The notes beneath the pieces were generated by a model, which was given only the letters and a program-made list of their open reading frames with translations, was not told where the DNA came from and did not search any database. Below, piece after piece: positions 1 through 5,180 of a stretch of 5,249 bases of DNA (the stretch's first letter is position 1; each line of letters begins with the position of its first letter). The stretch is from Gemmatimonadota bacterium. Lineage in GTDB: Bacteria > Gemmatimonadota > Gemmatimonadetes > Gemmatimonadales > Gemmatimonadaceae. Made by a program: the position numbers and the translations under genes. The stretch is from assembly GCA_947475795.1 (NCBI GenBank), contig CANJOX010000255.1, positions 1-5,249 on the forward strand, written 5' to 3'.

Positions 1-214
1 GAGGTCGACCATCCACACCTCGCCGCGTGAGGGCGCGACGTGCGCGGCGCCACCATGACGCATCCGTCACACCGTCCGCGGCCGTGCCGTCCCACGCCAA
101 GCGTTCCGCCTGCTCTTCGCGCCATGCCATGCCGTCCCAGGCCGCCGTGGAGGAGGGGTGGATCCACAACGAGTCCCACGCCGAAACGGCGAATACCGTG
201 ACGACCGTGAATGA
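1..214. other. Window edge, no firm gene; three short repeats
   Basis: No gene is supported here. The minus strand is open from just after the ATPase stop to the edge, in the same frame as the ATPase. An ATG at 128-130 (minus) would give a 43-codon fragment beginning MAWREEQAER. Three copies of a GTCCCA(C/G)GCC-like word lie at 89-98, 134-143 and 173-182. Read on the minus strand they encode AWD three times, 15 and 13 codons apart, which hints at coding but is weak, because long open frames are common in such G+C-rich DNA. On the plus strand, the first frame runs to TGA at 28-30 and could be the tail of a gene entering from the left. I cannot decide between these readings. Confidence 0.25.
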
Positions 215-1504
215 TTACGGCTGTGGAACGTGTGTGATCGGCAAGTGCAGGCCGACGTCCGGCAAAAGCGCGGTCAGCACCCAGGCGCGGTAAAAGGGGT
301 CATCAAAGGCCACCACACGGTCGTCGCGAAGAACGATGGCACGATCCGTCAGTGCGTCGAGCGCCTTTGTGATGCTGCTGGCCTCCGGCAATCCGTACTT
401 CCGTCGAATTTCCTTGCGGGCCAATCCGGTGCCCTCGGCTGCGACTGCACGAAGAATGTTCTGCTGCACTGTCGTGAGTTGCTTCCAGTCGGCCTCGTAC
501 GTTGTCTTTCGTTGACGGACGACCGCGTGCATGGCCTTGGCGATCAGGACCTCGTTCACGGCGCCGGTAGGCCGTGCGAGTTCGGCAACCGTTTCTGCCA
601 GCGTCCGGACATCGCGAGTGCGTGGCCCGGCGAGGGTGATGATCGCGGTACCGGCGTCCGAAGCGGCAATTCCCATGGCGGCGAATTGTTCAACAATCCA
701 TTCGGCGAAGTGCTGCGTGGGGATCGGGCCGATATCATACCGGCGACCAAGATTGTGCAGCGCTCCACCGTCCTCCGCATGCAGGCGGTCGATCAAGCGC
801 CGGTCTGATCCTGCAAAGACGTAGGTCACGTGGCGATGAAGCTGGATCGCCGCTCGGACTTGACGCATGGCGCTCACCTTCGCGCCGGCGCGCCCCGTCT
901 GCCCATTTGCGCGAGATTGCGCGGAACTCGCGGCCTGTGCAGGCTGGTCGCCCCCCAGCCGCTCGATCTCCTGAAATTCGTCCAGAATCACCCCGAGGTG
1001 AGTCTTGTGGCGCTTCGCCAGTTCCTCGAGCATATCGAGCGCGTCGACGAGCCGTTGCCGCTGAGCGGCCATTGGGGCGTCGCGAAAGGACACCTTAGGG
1101 ACCGGCACGAGCGTGCCGCCCGCCGCCTCCGAGACTTCAAAGCTCAGCTGAAGGCGCTTCCCTGTCTCAACGAGGAAATCGGTCCACGTTCGTCCGAGCA
1201 CGGCGGCGGCCGCCGCCGCCAGCCTCGTGACCATGTCCTCAATGGTGGACGCGGTCCACAGGTCGACGTACACCACGGGAGTCCCGGCCGCGACGAGTGC
1301 GTCGCGCACCGCGATAAGCACCGATGTCTTTCCCATGCGGCGTAGCCCGGTCACGACCATGTGCCCACGTGGCGTATTCAGACTGCGCGCGATCTCTTCG
1401 CGCTCGAGGTCGCGATCTGTGAAGTCTTCGCCAAGGACGGCCACGCCGCCGCCTGCGAAGCGATTCACCGCGATCATCGAGTTCATCCGAGCAGGTGTCT
1501 TCAT
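215..1504 (-). CDS. AAA+/STAND-like ATPase with C-terminal winged helix ('archaeal ATPase' family type)
   Basis: Predicted cytoplasmic P-loop ATPase of 429 residues. Seen: Walker A GLRRMGKTS at residues 53-61, preceded by the strand GHMVVT; Walker B as LGVILDEF at about 170-177, with D175 and E176 the magnesium-binding and catalytic acids; a sensor-1-like strand TYVFAGSD near 227-234; and, from about 340 to 410, a winged-helix-like region ending in DDPFYRAWVL. This order (P-loop, acidic Walker B, GS sensor, wHTH with a D-PF-xxW tail) is typical of the ATPase_2/PF01637 group, which is related to STAND regulators and is often found near mobile or defence genes. A low-complexity A/Q/S/G insert occupies about 185-210. 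The ATG at 1504 is the first start; M7 and M10 are alternatives, since the family core begins near residue 14. There is no Shine-Dalgarno sequence. The gene is divergent from the fic fusion and shares upstream GCCCGT boxes with it. The family call is firm; the cellular role is unknown. Confidence 0.88.
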   Translation of the reverse strand: MKTPARMNSMIAVNRFAGGGVAVLGEDFTDRDLEREEIARSLNTPRGHMVVTGLRRMGKTSVLIAVRDALVAAGTPVVYVDLWTASTIEDMVTRLAAAAAAVLGRTWTDFLVETGKRLQLSFEVSEAAGGTLVPVPKVSFRDAPMAAQRQRLVDALDMLEELAKRHKTHLGVILDEFQEIERLGGDQPAQAASSAQSRANGQTGRAGAKVSAMRQVRAAIQLHRHVTYVFAGSDRRLIDRLHAEDGGALHNLGRRYDIGPIPTQHFAEWIVEQFAAMGIAASDAGTAIITLAGPRTRDVRTLAETVAELARPTGAVNEVLIAKAMHAVVRQRKTTYEADWKQLTTVQQNILRAVAAEGTGLARKEIRRKYGLPEASSITKALDALTDRAIVLRDDRVVAFDDPFYRAWVLTALLPDVGLHLPITHVPQP

Positions 1505-1570
1505 CTTCGCGGGCCTATTAAAGACGCAATTAACGGGCTAATATAGGCCCGTAAATACGGGCGCTTATTG
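1505..1570 (-). promoter_or_regulatory. Upstream control region of the ATPase gene with GCCCGT operator boxes
   Basis: An AT-rich stretch directly before the ATPase start. Seen: a perfect palindrome GCCCGTAAATACGGGC at 1547-1562; plus-strand (A/G)CGGGC boxes at 1509-1514, 1533-1538 and 1557-1562, exactly 24 bases apart; and a second inverted repeat, GGGCCTAT at 1511-1518 against ATAGGCCC at 1543-1550. On the minus strand, TATATT (1540-1545) could be a -10 element. The 16-bp palindrome would then fall in its -35/-10 spacer, and one box would lie near +1. No good -35 hexamer was found. The box closest to the gene ends a few bases before the ATG. This arrangement suits a repressor site. The same boxes occur before fic. 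Confidence 0.6.
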
Positions 1571-1659
1571 GAAGGGAGTATAGCGGCCCTCGTCCCGATC
1601 CGCGTGATACGCGTACCCGCTGCACGAGGCCACTTCGTTGGCCGCTGCACTCGCCGACC
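1571..1659. other. Intergenic spacer with small hairpins
   Basis: No gene seen. It holds two direct copies of GCTGCAC (1619-1625 and 1644-1650) around a short inverted repeat, GGCCA-CTTCGT-TGGCC. It also holds the left arm of a 7-bp hairpin, TCGCCGA (1651-1657) with TCGGCGA (1664-1670), whose right arm runs into the long repeat. No T-tract follows, so neither is called a terminator. Confidence 0.4.
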
Positions 1660-1828
1660 AACATCGGCGATGTCGATATGTACCGAAAATATACCGAACC
1701 TTTTAAGGCCGCACCAGTTGCTGTCGGCGCATTTCGTGCCACGGCAATGGGGCAGCAGGCAGTTGCCCGAGCCCCCCGCTACTCGCGTTCCCCCGTCGCC
1801 GGCTGCATTGTGCGGGATCCCCGCTCCC
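1660..1828 (+). repeat. Long imperfect direct repeat, copy 1 (with 4987-5156)
   Basis: This copy aligns by eye with 4987-5156 over about 170 bases in the same orientation, with a single one-base length difference and roughly 85% identity. The best-conserved blocks are TACCGAAAATATACCGAA (1680-1697 region), a fully identical stretch starting at GTCGGCGCATTTCG (about 1723), and GGCTGCATTGTGCGG (1801-1815). The hairpin that is perfect in copy 2 is reduced to a 5-bp GGGCA/TGCCC pairing here. Neither copy carries a convincing reading frame, so this is a non-coding repeat. It may be a dispersed intergenic or leader element of the host, or the boundary of the 3.3-kb fic-abi segment. Confidence 0.85.
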
Positions 1829-1835
1829 CCCGTAC

Positions 1836-2039
1836 GTGGCCGATCCCTTCACGATGATGCGCGCCGTTCAGGCAGAGCGATGGGAAGAGGCGCTCGGTGC
1901 GTTGGAGCGTGGCGCCACGTTGCAGCACATCACCGCTCGGTTCACCACGTGGACGCGACTGGTGCCGCCGAGACCGCGTGCCCTCGTTCGGTTGCTGACG
2001 CGCATCGCCCGTCGGATTGAGCGGATGAGCGGCGGATGA
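1836..2039 (+). CDS. Possible small basic protein, function unknown
   Basis: A frame of 67 codons from GTG 1836; ATG at 1854 is an alternative that removes six residues. Third positions are rich in G/C like the neighbouring genes. The product looks mostly helical, with an acidic-alternating first half (AERWEEALGALERG) and a strongly basic second half (RALVRLLTRIARRIERMSGG). There is no Shine-Dalgarno sequence, but other starts in the window lack one too. It follows repeat copy 1 in the same position that the exported-protein gene follows copy 2. No family was recognised. It could be a genuine small host protein, a remnant cut by whatever brought in the fic-abi segment, or chance. No link to the neighbouring genes can be shown. 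Confidence 0.35.
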   Translation: MADPFTMMRAVQAERWEEALGALERGATLQHITARFTTWTRLVPPRPRALVRLLTRIARRIERMSGG

Positions 2040-2046
2040 GCGGCGG
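2025..2046 (+). repeat. 11-bp tandem duplication
   Basis: ATGAGCGGCGG occurs twice head to tail (2025-2035 and 2036-2046). The second copy supplies the TGA stop of the small frame at 1836-2039, so slippage here would change that protein's C-terminus. Confidence 0.8.
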
Positions 2047-2124
2047 GATTTGCACGCCAACACAGAGTGGCCACGCCGCAGAAACGCATCGTCGACGCCT
2101 GGGTTGAGCGCGACGTGTCGAGAT

Positions 2125-2180
2125 TTGCTAAATGCCTAAAACGCCCGTATAATACATTGTAACTACTATAAACGCCCGTT
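2125..2180 (+). promoter_or_regulatory. Promoter of the fic fusion gene with two ACGCCCGT operator boxes
   Basis: Seen: TTGCTA (2125-2130), a 17-base spacer, then a perfect TATAAT (2148-2153). This is a good sigma-70-type promoter and places the transcript start near 2160. AACGCCCGT boxes lie at 2140-2148 and 2171-2179. The first ends on the first base of the -10 hexamer and the second lies just after the predicted start site. They are 31 bases apart (about three helical turns), so a dimer could bind both on one DNA face. Both have A/T-rich flanks like the boxes before the ATPase gene. Inferred: repression by a protein binding these boxes, most simply the winged-helix half of the product itself. 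Confidence 0.72.
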
Positions 2181-2201
2181 TTGAACCCCCAATTGGCCGT
2201 T

Positions 2202-3734
2202 ATGTCGCCAAAAATCCCTGCGCCATTTCCGGAGGTGTTTCTCTCGGACCTCTCCACGACGAAGCGCGTGACACGCGCGCTCGATCGCGGGGAGATCCGC
2301 AAAATTGGGCCGCGGCTCTACACCACGCTGGTCGACCGGGACGCCGCCGATGTGGTGCGTCAGCACTGGTCGCGGATTGCCGGCTTGTACTTCCCGCAGG
2401 CCGTGATCGGCTTTCGGACGGTGCTGGACGGCGGACCCGCCAAAGCGGACGGGGCGATCTTTCTCACGGCGGCCGGTGCCGATGATATCGACCTGCCAGG
2501 TCACCGGCTCCGCGTCGTCGCCGGTGCGGGTCCGACGGAGGGCGACATGCCCTATCCGGGGAACGTCTACTGGGCGTCCACGGCGCGTGCGCTTCTCGAG
2601 GCGGCTCGCCCCTCACGTGCGCGCCGCGGCACGGCGCGCGGCTATCGGCGCGACGAACTCGAGGCGTGGCTCGAGCGCCACCTCCAGCTTGGCGGGGAGG
2701 ATGAGTTGAATCGGCTGCGCGATCAGATGCGCGACCTCACGCACGCGACCGCCACCCCAGCGACTCTGAACGCTGCCGCCGAGTGGGCGCTCCTGGACGG
2801 CCTGATCGGTGCCCTGCTTGGCACGCGCACCAATCACACGTTCACGGCACCGACCGCCCGTGCACGCCTCGCTGGACGCCCGTACGACCAACACCGGGTC
2901 GACCAAATTCGGGCGCTGCACGCGACGCTGAGCAGGCGCACGTTTCCCGAGATCCCTGACCCGGCCTCGGCCGGGCGTGCCGCCGATCACTTGGCCTTCG
3001 TTGACGCGTACTTCTCGAACGACATCGAGGGCACGACGTTCGAGGTCGACGAGGCGCGCGCGATGATTTTCGAGGGCAAAGAAGTACCCGGGCGGCCCGC
3101 CGACGCGCACGATATCCACGCGACGTACGAACTCGTGCGTGACCCAACGTTCATGCGGGCCGGCTCACGGCGGTGGACGACCGCCGACGCGTTCATTGCG
3201 CGCCTCAAGCAGGCAAACGCCGCCGTCATGCGCGGCCGGCCAGCGAAGCGACCAGGCAAGATCAAGGAGCAGGTCAACAAGGCGGGCAACACGACGTTCG
3301 TCGACCCGACCTTGGTGCTGGGAACGCTCCACGAATGCTATCCCTACGTGCACGCGCTCGCCGACCCCTTTGCCCGGGCTCTCGCGCTGATGTTCATGAT
3401 CACCGAGGTGCACCCGTTTGCGGATGGCAACGGCCGGTGCGCCCGCGCGTTCATGAATGCTGAGTTGGTGGCCGCAGGATGCTGTCGCATTGTGATCCCC
3501 ACCGTCTTTCGTGAGGACTACATCGGCGCGCTCCGCGCGCTTACGCGCCAAGGCGAACCGGCGCCCTTGCTGAAGGTGCTCGCCTATGCCCAGCGGTTCA
3601 CCAGCGAGATCCGTTACGAGGATCTGCACACGGCCATCGCGCTGATGACGCAATGTCATGCCTTCGAGGAGGATGACAATGAGCAGGACCGTCGCTTGCG
3701 CCTGCCGTCCTCGCTCACCGTATCGTCATCGTAG
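2202..3734 (+). CDS. AbiEi-like winged-helix regulator fused to Fic AMPylator (class II)
   Basis: A 510-residue fusion, numbered here from ATG 2202. Residues ~14-43 form a winged helix ending in GEIRKIGPRLYTT; with the following ~100 residues this resembles AbiEi-type antitoxin/repressor proteins. Residues ~250-470 are a Fic domain. Its catalytic loop HPFADGNGRCAR (404-415) keeps the base H404, the D408 magnesium ligand and both arginines, so AMP transfer from ATP to a target hydroxyl is expected. A flap-like AGNTTFVDP (361-369) precedes it. SNDIEG (272-277) matches the class II inhibitory motif (S/T)xxxE(G/N), with E276 expected to hold the enzyme off by blocking ATP. The acidic/serine-rich tail has no recognised domain. 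A TTG at 2181 would add seven residues but lies against an operator box, so ATG 2202 is preferred; there is no Shine-Dalgarno sequence. The target is unknown. The domain calls are firm; the toxin-with-own-repressor role is inferred. Confidence 0.9.
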   Translation: MSPKIPAPFPEVFLSDLSTTKRVTRALDRGEIRKIGPRLYTTLVDRDAADVVRQHWSRIAGLYFPQAVIGFRTVLDGGPAKADGAIFLTAAGADDIDLPGHRLRVVAGAGPTEGDMPYPGNVYWASTARALLEAARPSRARRGTARGYRRDELEAWLERHLQLGGEDELNRLRDQMRDLTHATATPATLNAAAEWALLDGLIGALLGTRTNHTFTAPTARARLAGRPYDQHRVDQIRALHATLSRRTFPEIPDPASAGRAADHLAFVDAYFSNDIEGTTFEVDEARAMIFEGKEVPGRPADAHDIHATYELVRDPTFMRAGSRRWTTADAFIARLKQANAAVMRGRPAKRPGKIKEQVNKAGNTTFVDPTLVLGTLHECYPYVHALADPFARALALMFMITEVHPFADGNGRCARAFMNAELVAAGCCRIVIPTVFREDYIGALRALTRQGEPAPLLKVLAYAQRFTSEIRYEDLHTAIALMTQCHAFEEDDNEQDRRLRLPSSLTVSSS

Positions 3735-3745
3735 CGCGCGACGAA

Positions 3746-3776
3746 TGGAGCCGTGCACCGGAACGCTACGGCTCCA
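3746..3776. terminator. Hairpin between convergent fic and abi-like genes
   Basis: A perfect 9-bp stem, TGGAGCCGT (3746-3754) with ACGGCTCCA (3768-3776), around a 13-base loop. It sits 11 bases after the fic stop and includes the last codons and stop (CTA at 3766-3768 on the plus strand) of the minus-strand abi-like gene. Only 31 bases separate the two stops. Neither side has a T-tract, so it is at best a weak or Rho-assisted bidirectional terminator. Confidence 0.5.
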
Positions 3777-4680
3777 ACCGGACGAGCGCCTCGATCATGG
3801 CGGTCGCGGCGTCGGGTCTCTGATCCTCAGGTACAGAACGAAGCGCCCTCACCACGCGCGTGACGGGATCTGAGCTGCTCCCCGCTCCCGTCCCGAGTAT
3901 GTCCTCTGCTAACGGTCGATAAGCGCCTGGACCCGCCGCGAATACCGCAGGCGAACGCGAGATCGTACGGAGTGCGTCTGCGAGCTTCGGGGCCATCCAG
4001 GCAAGACTTACCAGGATGTGCTCGTGTTTACCGAGGTAGTCGCGATCCCAGATTGGGTCATGGTGTGCGACCCGATTGCGAAACTCGCGGATCAGGTCGA
4101 ATTGGTGGAAGATCGCCGACGCGGTCGTTATTTCGGCTGGGCGATATCGGAACGCCTGTTTGAGCCCGACGGGCCACAGGCGCGGTCCTTCCGCGCGCGT
4201 GTCCGCGTAGGCATGGCGACACAGTGCCACCCAAAATCCCAGGTCGAGCTTTGCAATCAAGTGCCCTTCGGTGTGCGTACGACGATCGTTGCCGAGCTCA
4301 CTCTTGGCGCGGTCGAGTTTTCGCTTCTCGTTCGCCAGCAGCATCGTGGGCTCCACATCGAGCCATGACGGGAATGTGCCCGACAAAAATGCCGGGGCGT
4401 TGGCCCGCGCTGCCGCGTTTGCGGCCGCGATTCGCGCGGGGACGATCTTCCCCGCAGTCCGCACCACCTCGTTTCGAAGGGTCACCTCAAACGCGTGGAG
4501 CAGCGGCGCTACGGCATCGGCCAGTGCCAAGTTCCAGATATAGCGTGCCAAGCCGTGTGTGACGTCGCGATCAGCCGGTAGTCGGTATGCCTGCAGGCGC
4601 TCGGCAGAGAGCGCACGCTCCAGGCCGGCAATACTGATGAGCGCCTGCGGCGTAGACGCGGTAGACGGGATTGGTATCAC
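3766..4680 (-). CDS. Abi-like protein (Abi_2 / AbiD-AbiF type, HEPN-like)
   Basis: A 304-residue protein that looks cytoplasmic. Seen: an N-terminal LSAERLQAYRL (24-34), then a helical ARYIWNLALADAVAPLLHAFEVTLRNEV (45-72 region), LDLGFWVALCRHAY (145-158), LWPVGLKQAF, and the signature REFRNRVAHHDPI (198-210). This order, especially YxWN, EVxLRN, LxFGFW-like and RNRxxHHxPI, is that of the Abi-like (PF07751) family. The R201-x4-H206 spacing fits HEPN ribonucleases, which in phage abortive infection cleave RNA and stop growth. The C-terminal ~60 residues look like a flexible extension. The start is GTG at 4680; a TGA lies in frame 16 codons upstream with no other usual start between. There is no Shine-Dalgarno sequence. 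The gene is convergent with fic and has no adjacent antitoxin on its own strand. Family assignment is strong; activity and trigger are inferred. Confidence 0.85.
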   Translation of the reverse strand: MIPIPSTASTPQALISIAGLERALSAERLQAYRLPADRDVTHGLARYIWNLALADAVAPLLHAFEVTLRNEVVRTAGKIVPARIAAANAAARANAPAFLSGTFPSWLDVEPTMLLANEKRKLDRAKSELGNDRRTHTEGHLIAKLDLGFWVALCRHAYADTRAEGPRLWPVGLKQAFRYRPAEITTASAIFHQFDLIREFRNRVAHHDPIWDRDYLGKHEHILVSLAWMAPKLADALRTISRSPAVFAAGPGAYRPLAEDILGTGAGSSSDPVTRVVRALRSVPEDQRPDAATAMIEALVRLEP

Positions 4681-4696
4681 TGGGATTTCGGCAAAG

Positions 4697-4718
4697 CTCG
4701 AGGAGGGGTACCCTCGAG
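4697..4718. promoter_or_regulatory. Palindrome just upstream of the abi-like gene (possible operator)
   Basis: CTCGAGG (4697-4703) pairs with CCTCGAG (4712-4718) across eight bases, and GGGTACCC (4706-4713) is a second perfect palindrome nested over it. It lies 17-38 bases before the GTG start of the minus-strand abi-like gene, where an operator or an RNA hairpin in the leader would sit. No clear -10/-35 pair was found around it. It does not resemble the GCCCGT boxes of the other two genes. Confidence 0.4.
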
Positions 4719-4886
4719 TGGACGTTCACGCGAGCTCGGGGAATACGTCAATTGTGGGAATGGTGCTCCCTGCGGTGATGACGGGCTTGCAGGCCAACGC
4801 CGACGCCTGTAACGTTCCTTCGTTATTCCTCGGTCACGGTGCCAATCGCGCAGGAGCCTGCGGGCTGCGAGAGGTGTTGTCGAGGT
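4719..4886. other. Non-coding stretch, nothing recognised
   Basis: Open frames exist on both strands, but none reads like a protein. The minus frame ending in a GTGA overlap with the abi-like start is rich in R, P and S and has no domain-like pattern. Seen: one isolated ACGGGC box (4781-4786) without AT-rich flanks, and a short palindrome, CGCAGGAGCCTGCG (4849-4862). This stretch lies directly before a strong plus-strand terminator and may therefore be the body of an untranslated RNA, but no promoter or known RNA fold was seen. Confidence 0.35.
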
Positions 4887-4888
4887 AC

Positions 4889-4929
4889 GGAGCCCCTCCA
4901 GTCGCTGACTGGTGGGGCTCTTGTCGTTT
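4889..4929 (+). terminator. Strong intrinsic terminator, plus strand
   Basis: Arms 4890-4903 and 4907-4920 pair over 14 positions with one T-T mismatch (GAGCCCC...GGGGCTC at the base, CAGTC/GACTG at the tip). They close a GCT triloop and are followed by TTGTCGTTT. A G+C-rich stem with a T-rich 3' side on the plus strand only is the classic Rho-independent pattern. No plus-strand gene is recognised upstream: the abi-like gene runs the other way, and fic ends more than 1.1 kb earlier. It may end the transcript of a host gene that was displaced, or of a small RNA. A further 6-bp pair (GGTACG 4884-4889 with CGTACC 4934-4939) brackets the hairpin. Confidence 0.75.
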
Positions 4930-4986
4930 GGATCGTACCGTGCGCGCATGGTCGTCGGTCGCAGTCGCCGACAGACGGGATCGGGC

Positions 4987-5156
4987 AACATCGACAATCT
5001 CGATTGCTACCGAAAATATACCGAAACTGTAAAGGCCGCGCCAGTTGCCGTCGGCGCATTTCGTGCCACGGGAATTGGGCAGCAGACTGCTGCCCGAGCC
5101 CCCGCGACTCTCGCGTTCCCCCGTCGTGGGCTGCATTGTGCGGCATCCCCGCTCCC
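4987..5156 (+). repeat. Long imperfect direct repeat, copy 2 (with 1660-1828)
   Basis: Second copy of the ~170-base repeat, offset by 3,327-3,328 bases. It contains a perfect hairpin, GGGCAGCA (5077-5084) with TGCTGCCC (5088-5095), around a GAC loop, and the shared TACCGAAAATATACCGAA block, itself a near-tandem of TACCGAA. Similarity ends at GCTCCC, 24 bases before the start codon of the exported-protein gene. This copy therefore forms most of the leader or promoter region of that gene and is the likelier resident copy. No clear -10/-35 pair conserved between the two copies was found. Confidence 0.85.
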
Positions 5157-5180
5157 ACCAGTCCCCACCCGTCCACACCC

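Noticed and set aside
27..293. Plus-strand frame of 88 codons at the left edge
   Set aside because: It overlaps the ATPase 3' end on the other strand, and its composition is unlike a protein.
2181..2201. TTG at 2181 as the fic start (adds seven residues)
   Set aside because: It lies directly against the second operator box and leaves almost no leader after the predicted transcript start; ATG 2202 is the more usual choice. It cannot be fully excluded.
1868..2302. Minus-strand frame of 144 codons
   Set aside because: It is antisense to the fic promoter and to the start of fic, with no recognisable domain.
4781..4786. ACGGGC before the abi-like gene as a further shared operator box
   Set aside because: It is a single copy about 100 bases upstream without A/T-rich flanks. 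Such six-base words also occur inside coding regions here (for example near 2007, 2878 and 4168).
4884..4939. tRNA-like or other structured RNA around the terminator hairpin
   Set aside because: There is no T-loop GTTCRA consensus and no cloverleaf; a simple stem followed by T-rich DNA explains it better.
4677..4997. Minus-strand frame of 106 codons overlapping the abi-like start by four bases (GTGA), as if translationally coupled
   Set aside because: The translation is dominated by R, P, S and T with no hydrophobic core or domain pattern, and it spans the strong terminator hairpin. The overlap is probably chance.
4559..5032. Plus-strand frame of 157 codons
   Set aside because: It begins antisense inside the well-supported abi-like gene, crosses the terminator hairpin and enters the repeat.
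1660..5156. The long repeats as integron attC sites with gene cassettes
   Set aside because: I found no GTTRRRY / RYYYAAC core pair and no overall imperfect palindrome across the repeat, and the spacing contains two convergent genes rather than one.
1660..5156. Insertion sequence or transposon bounded by these repeats
   Set aside because: There is no transposase, integrase or recombinase gene in the window, the repeats are direct rather than inverted, and no target duplication is visible.
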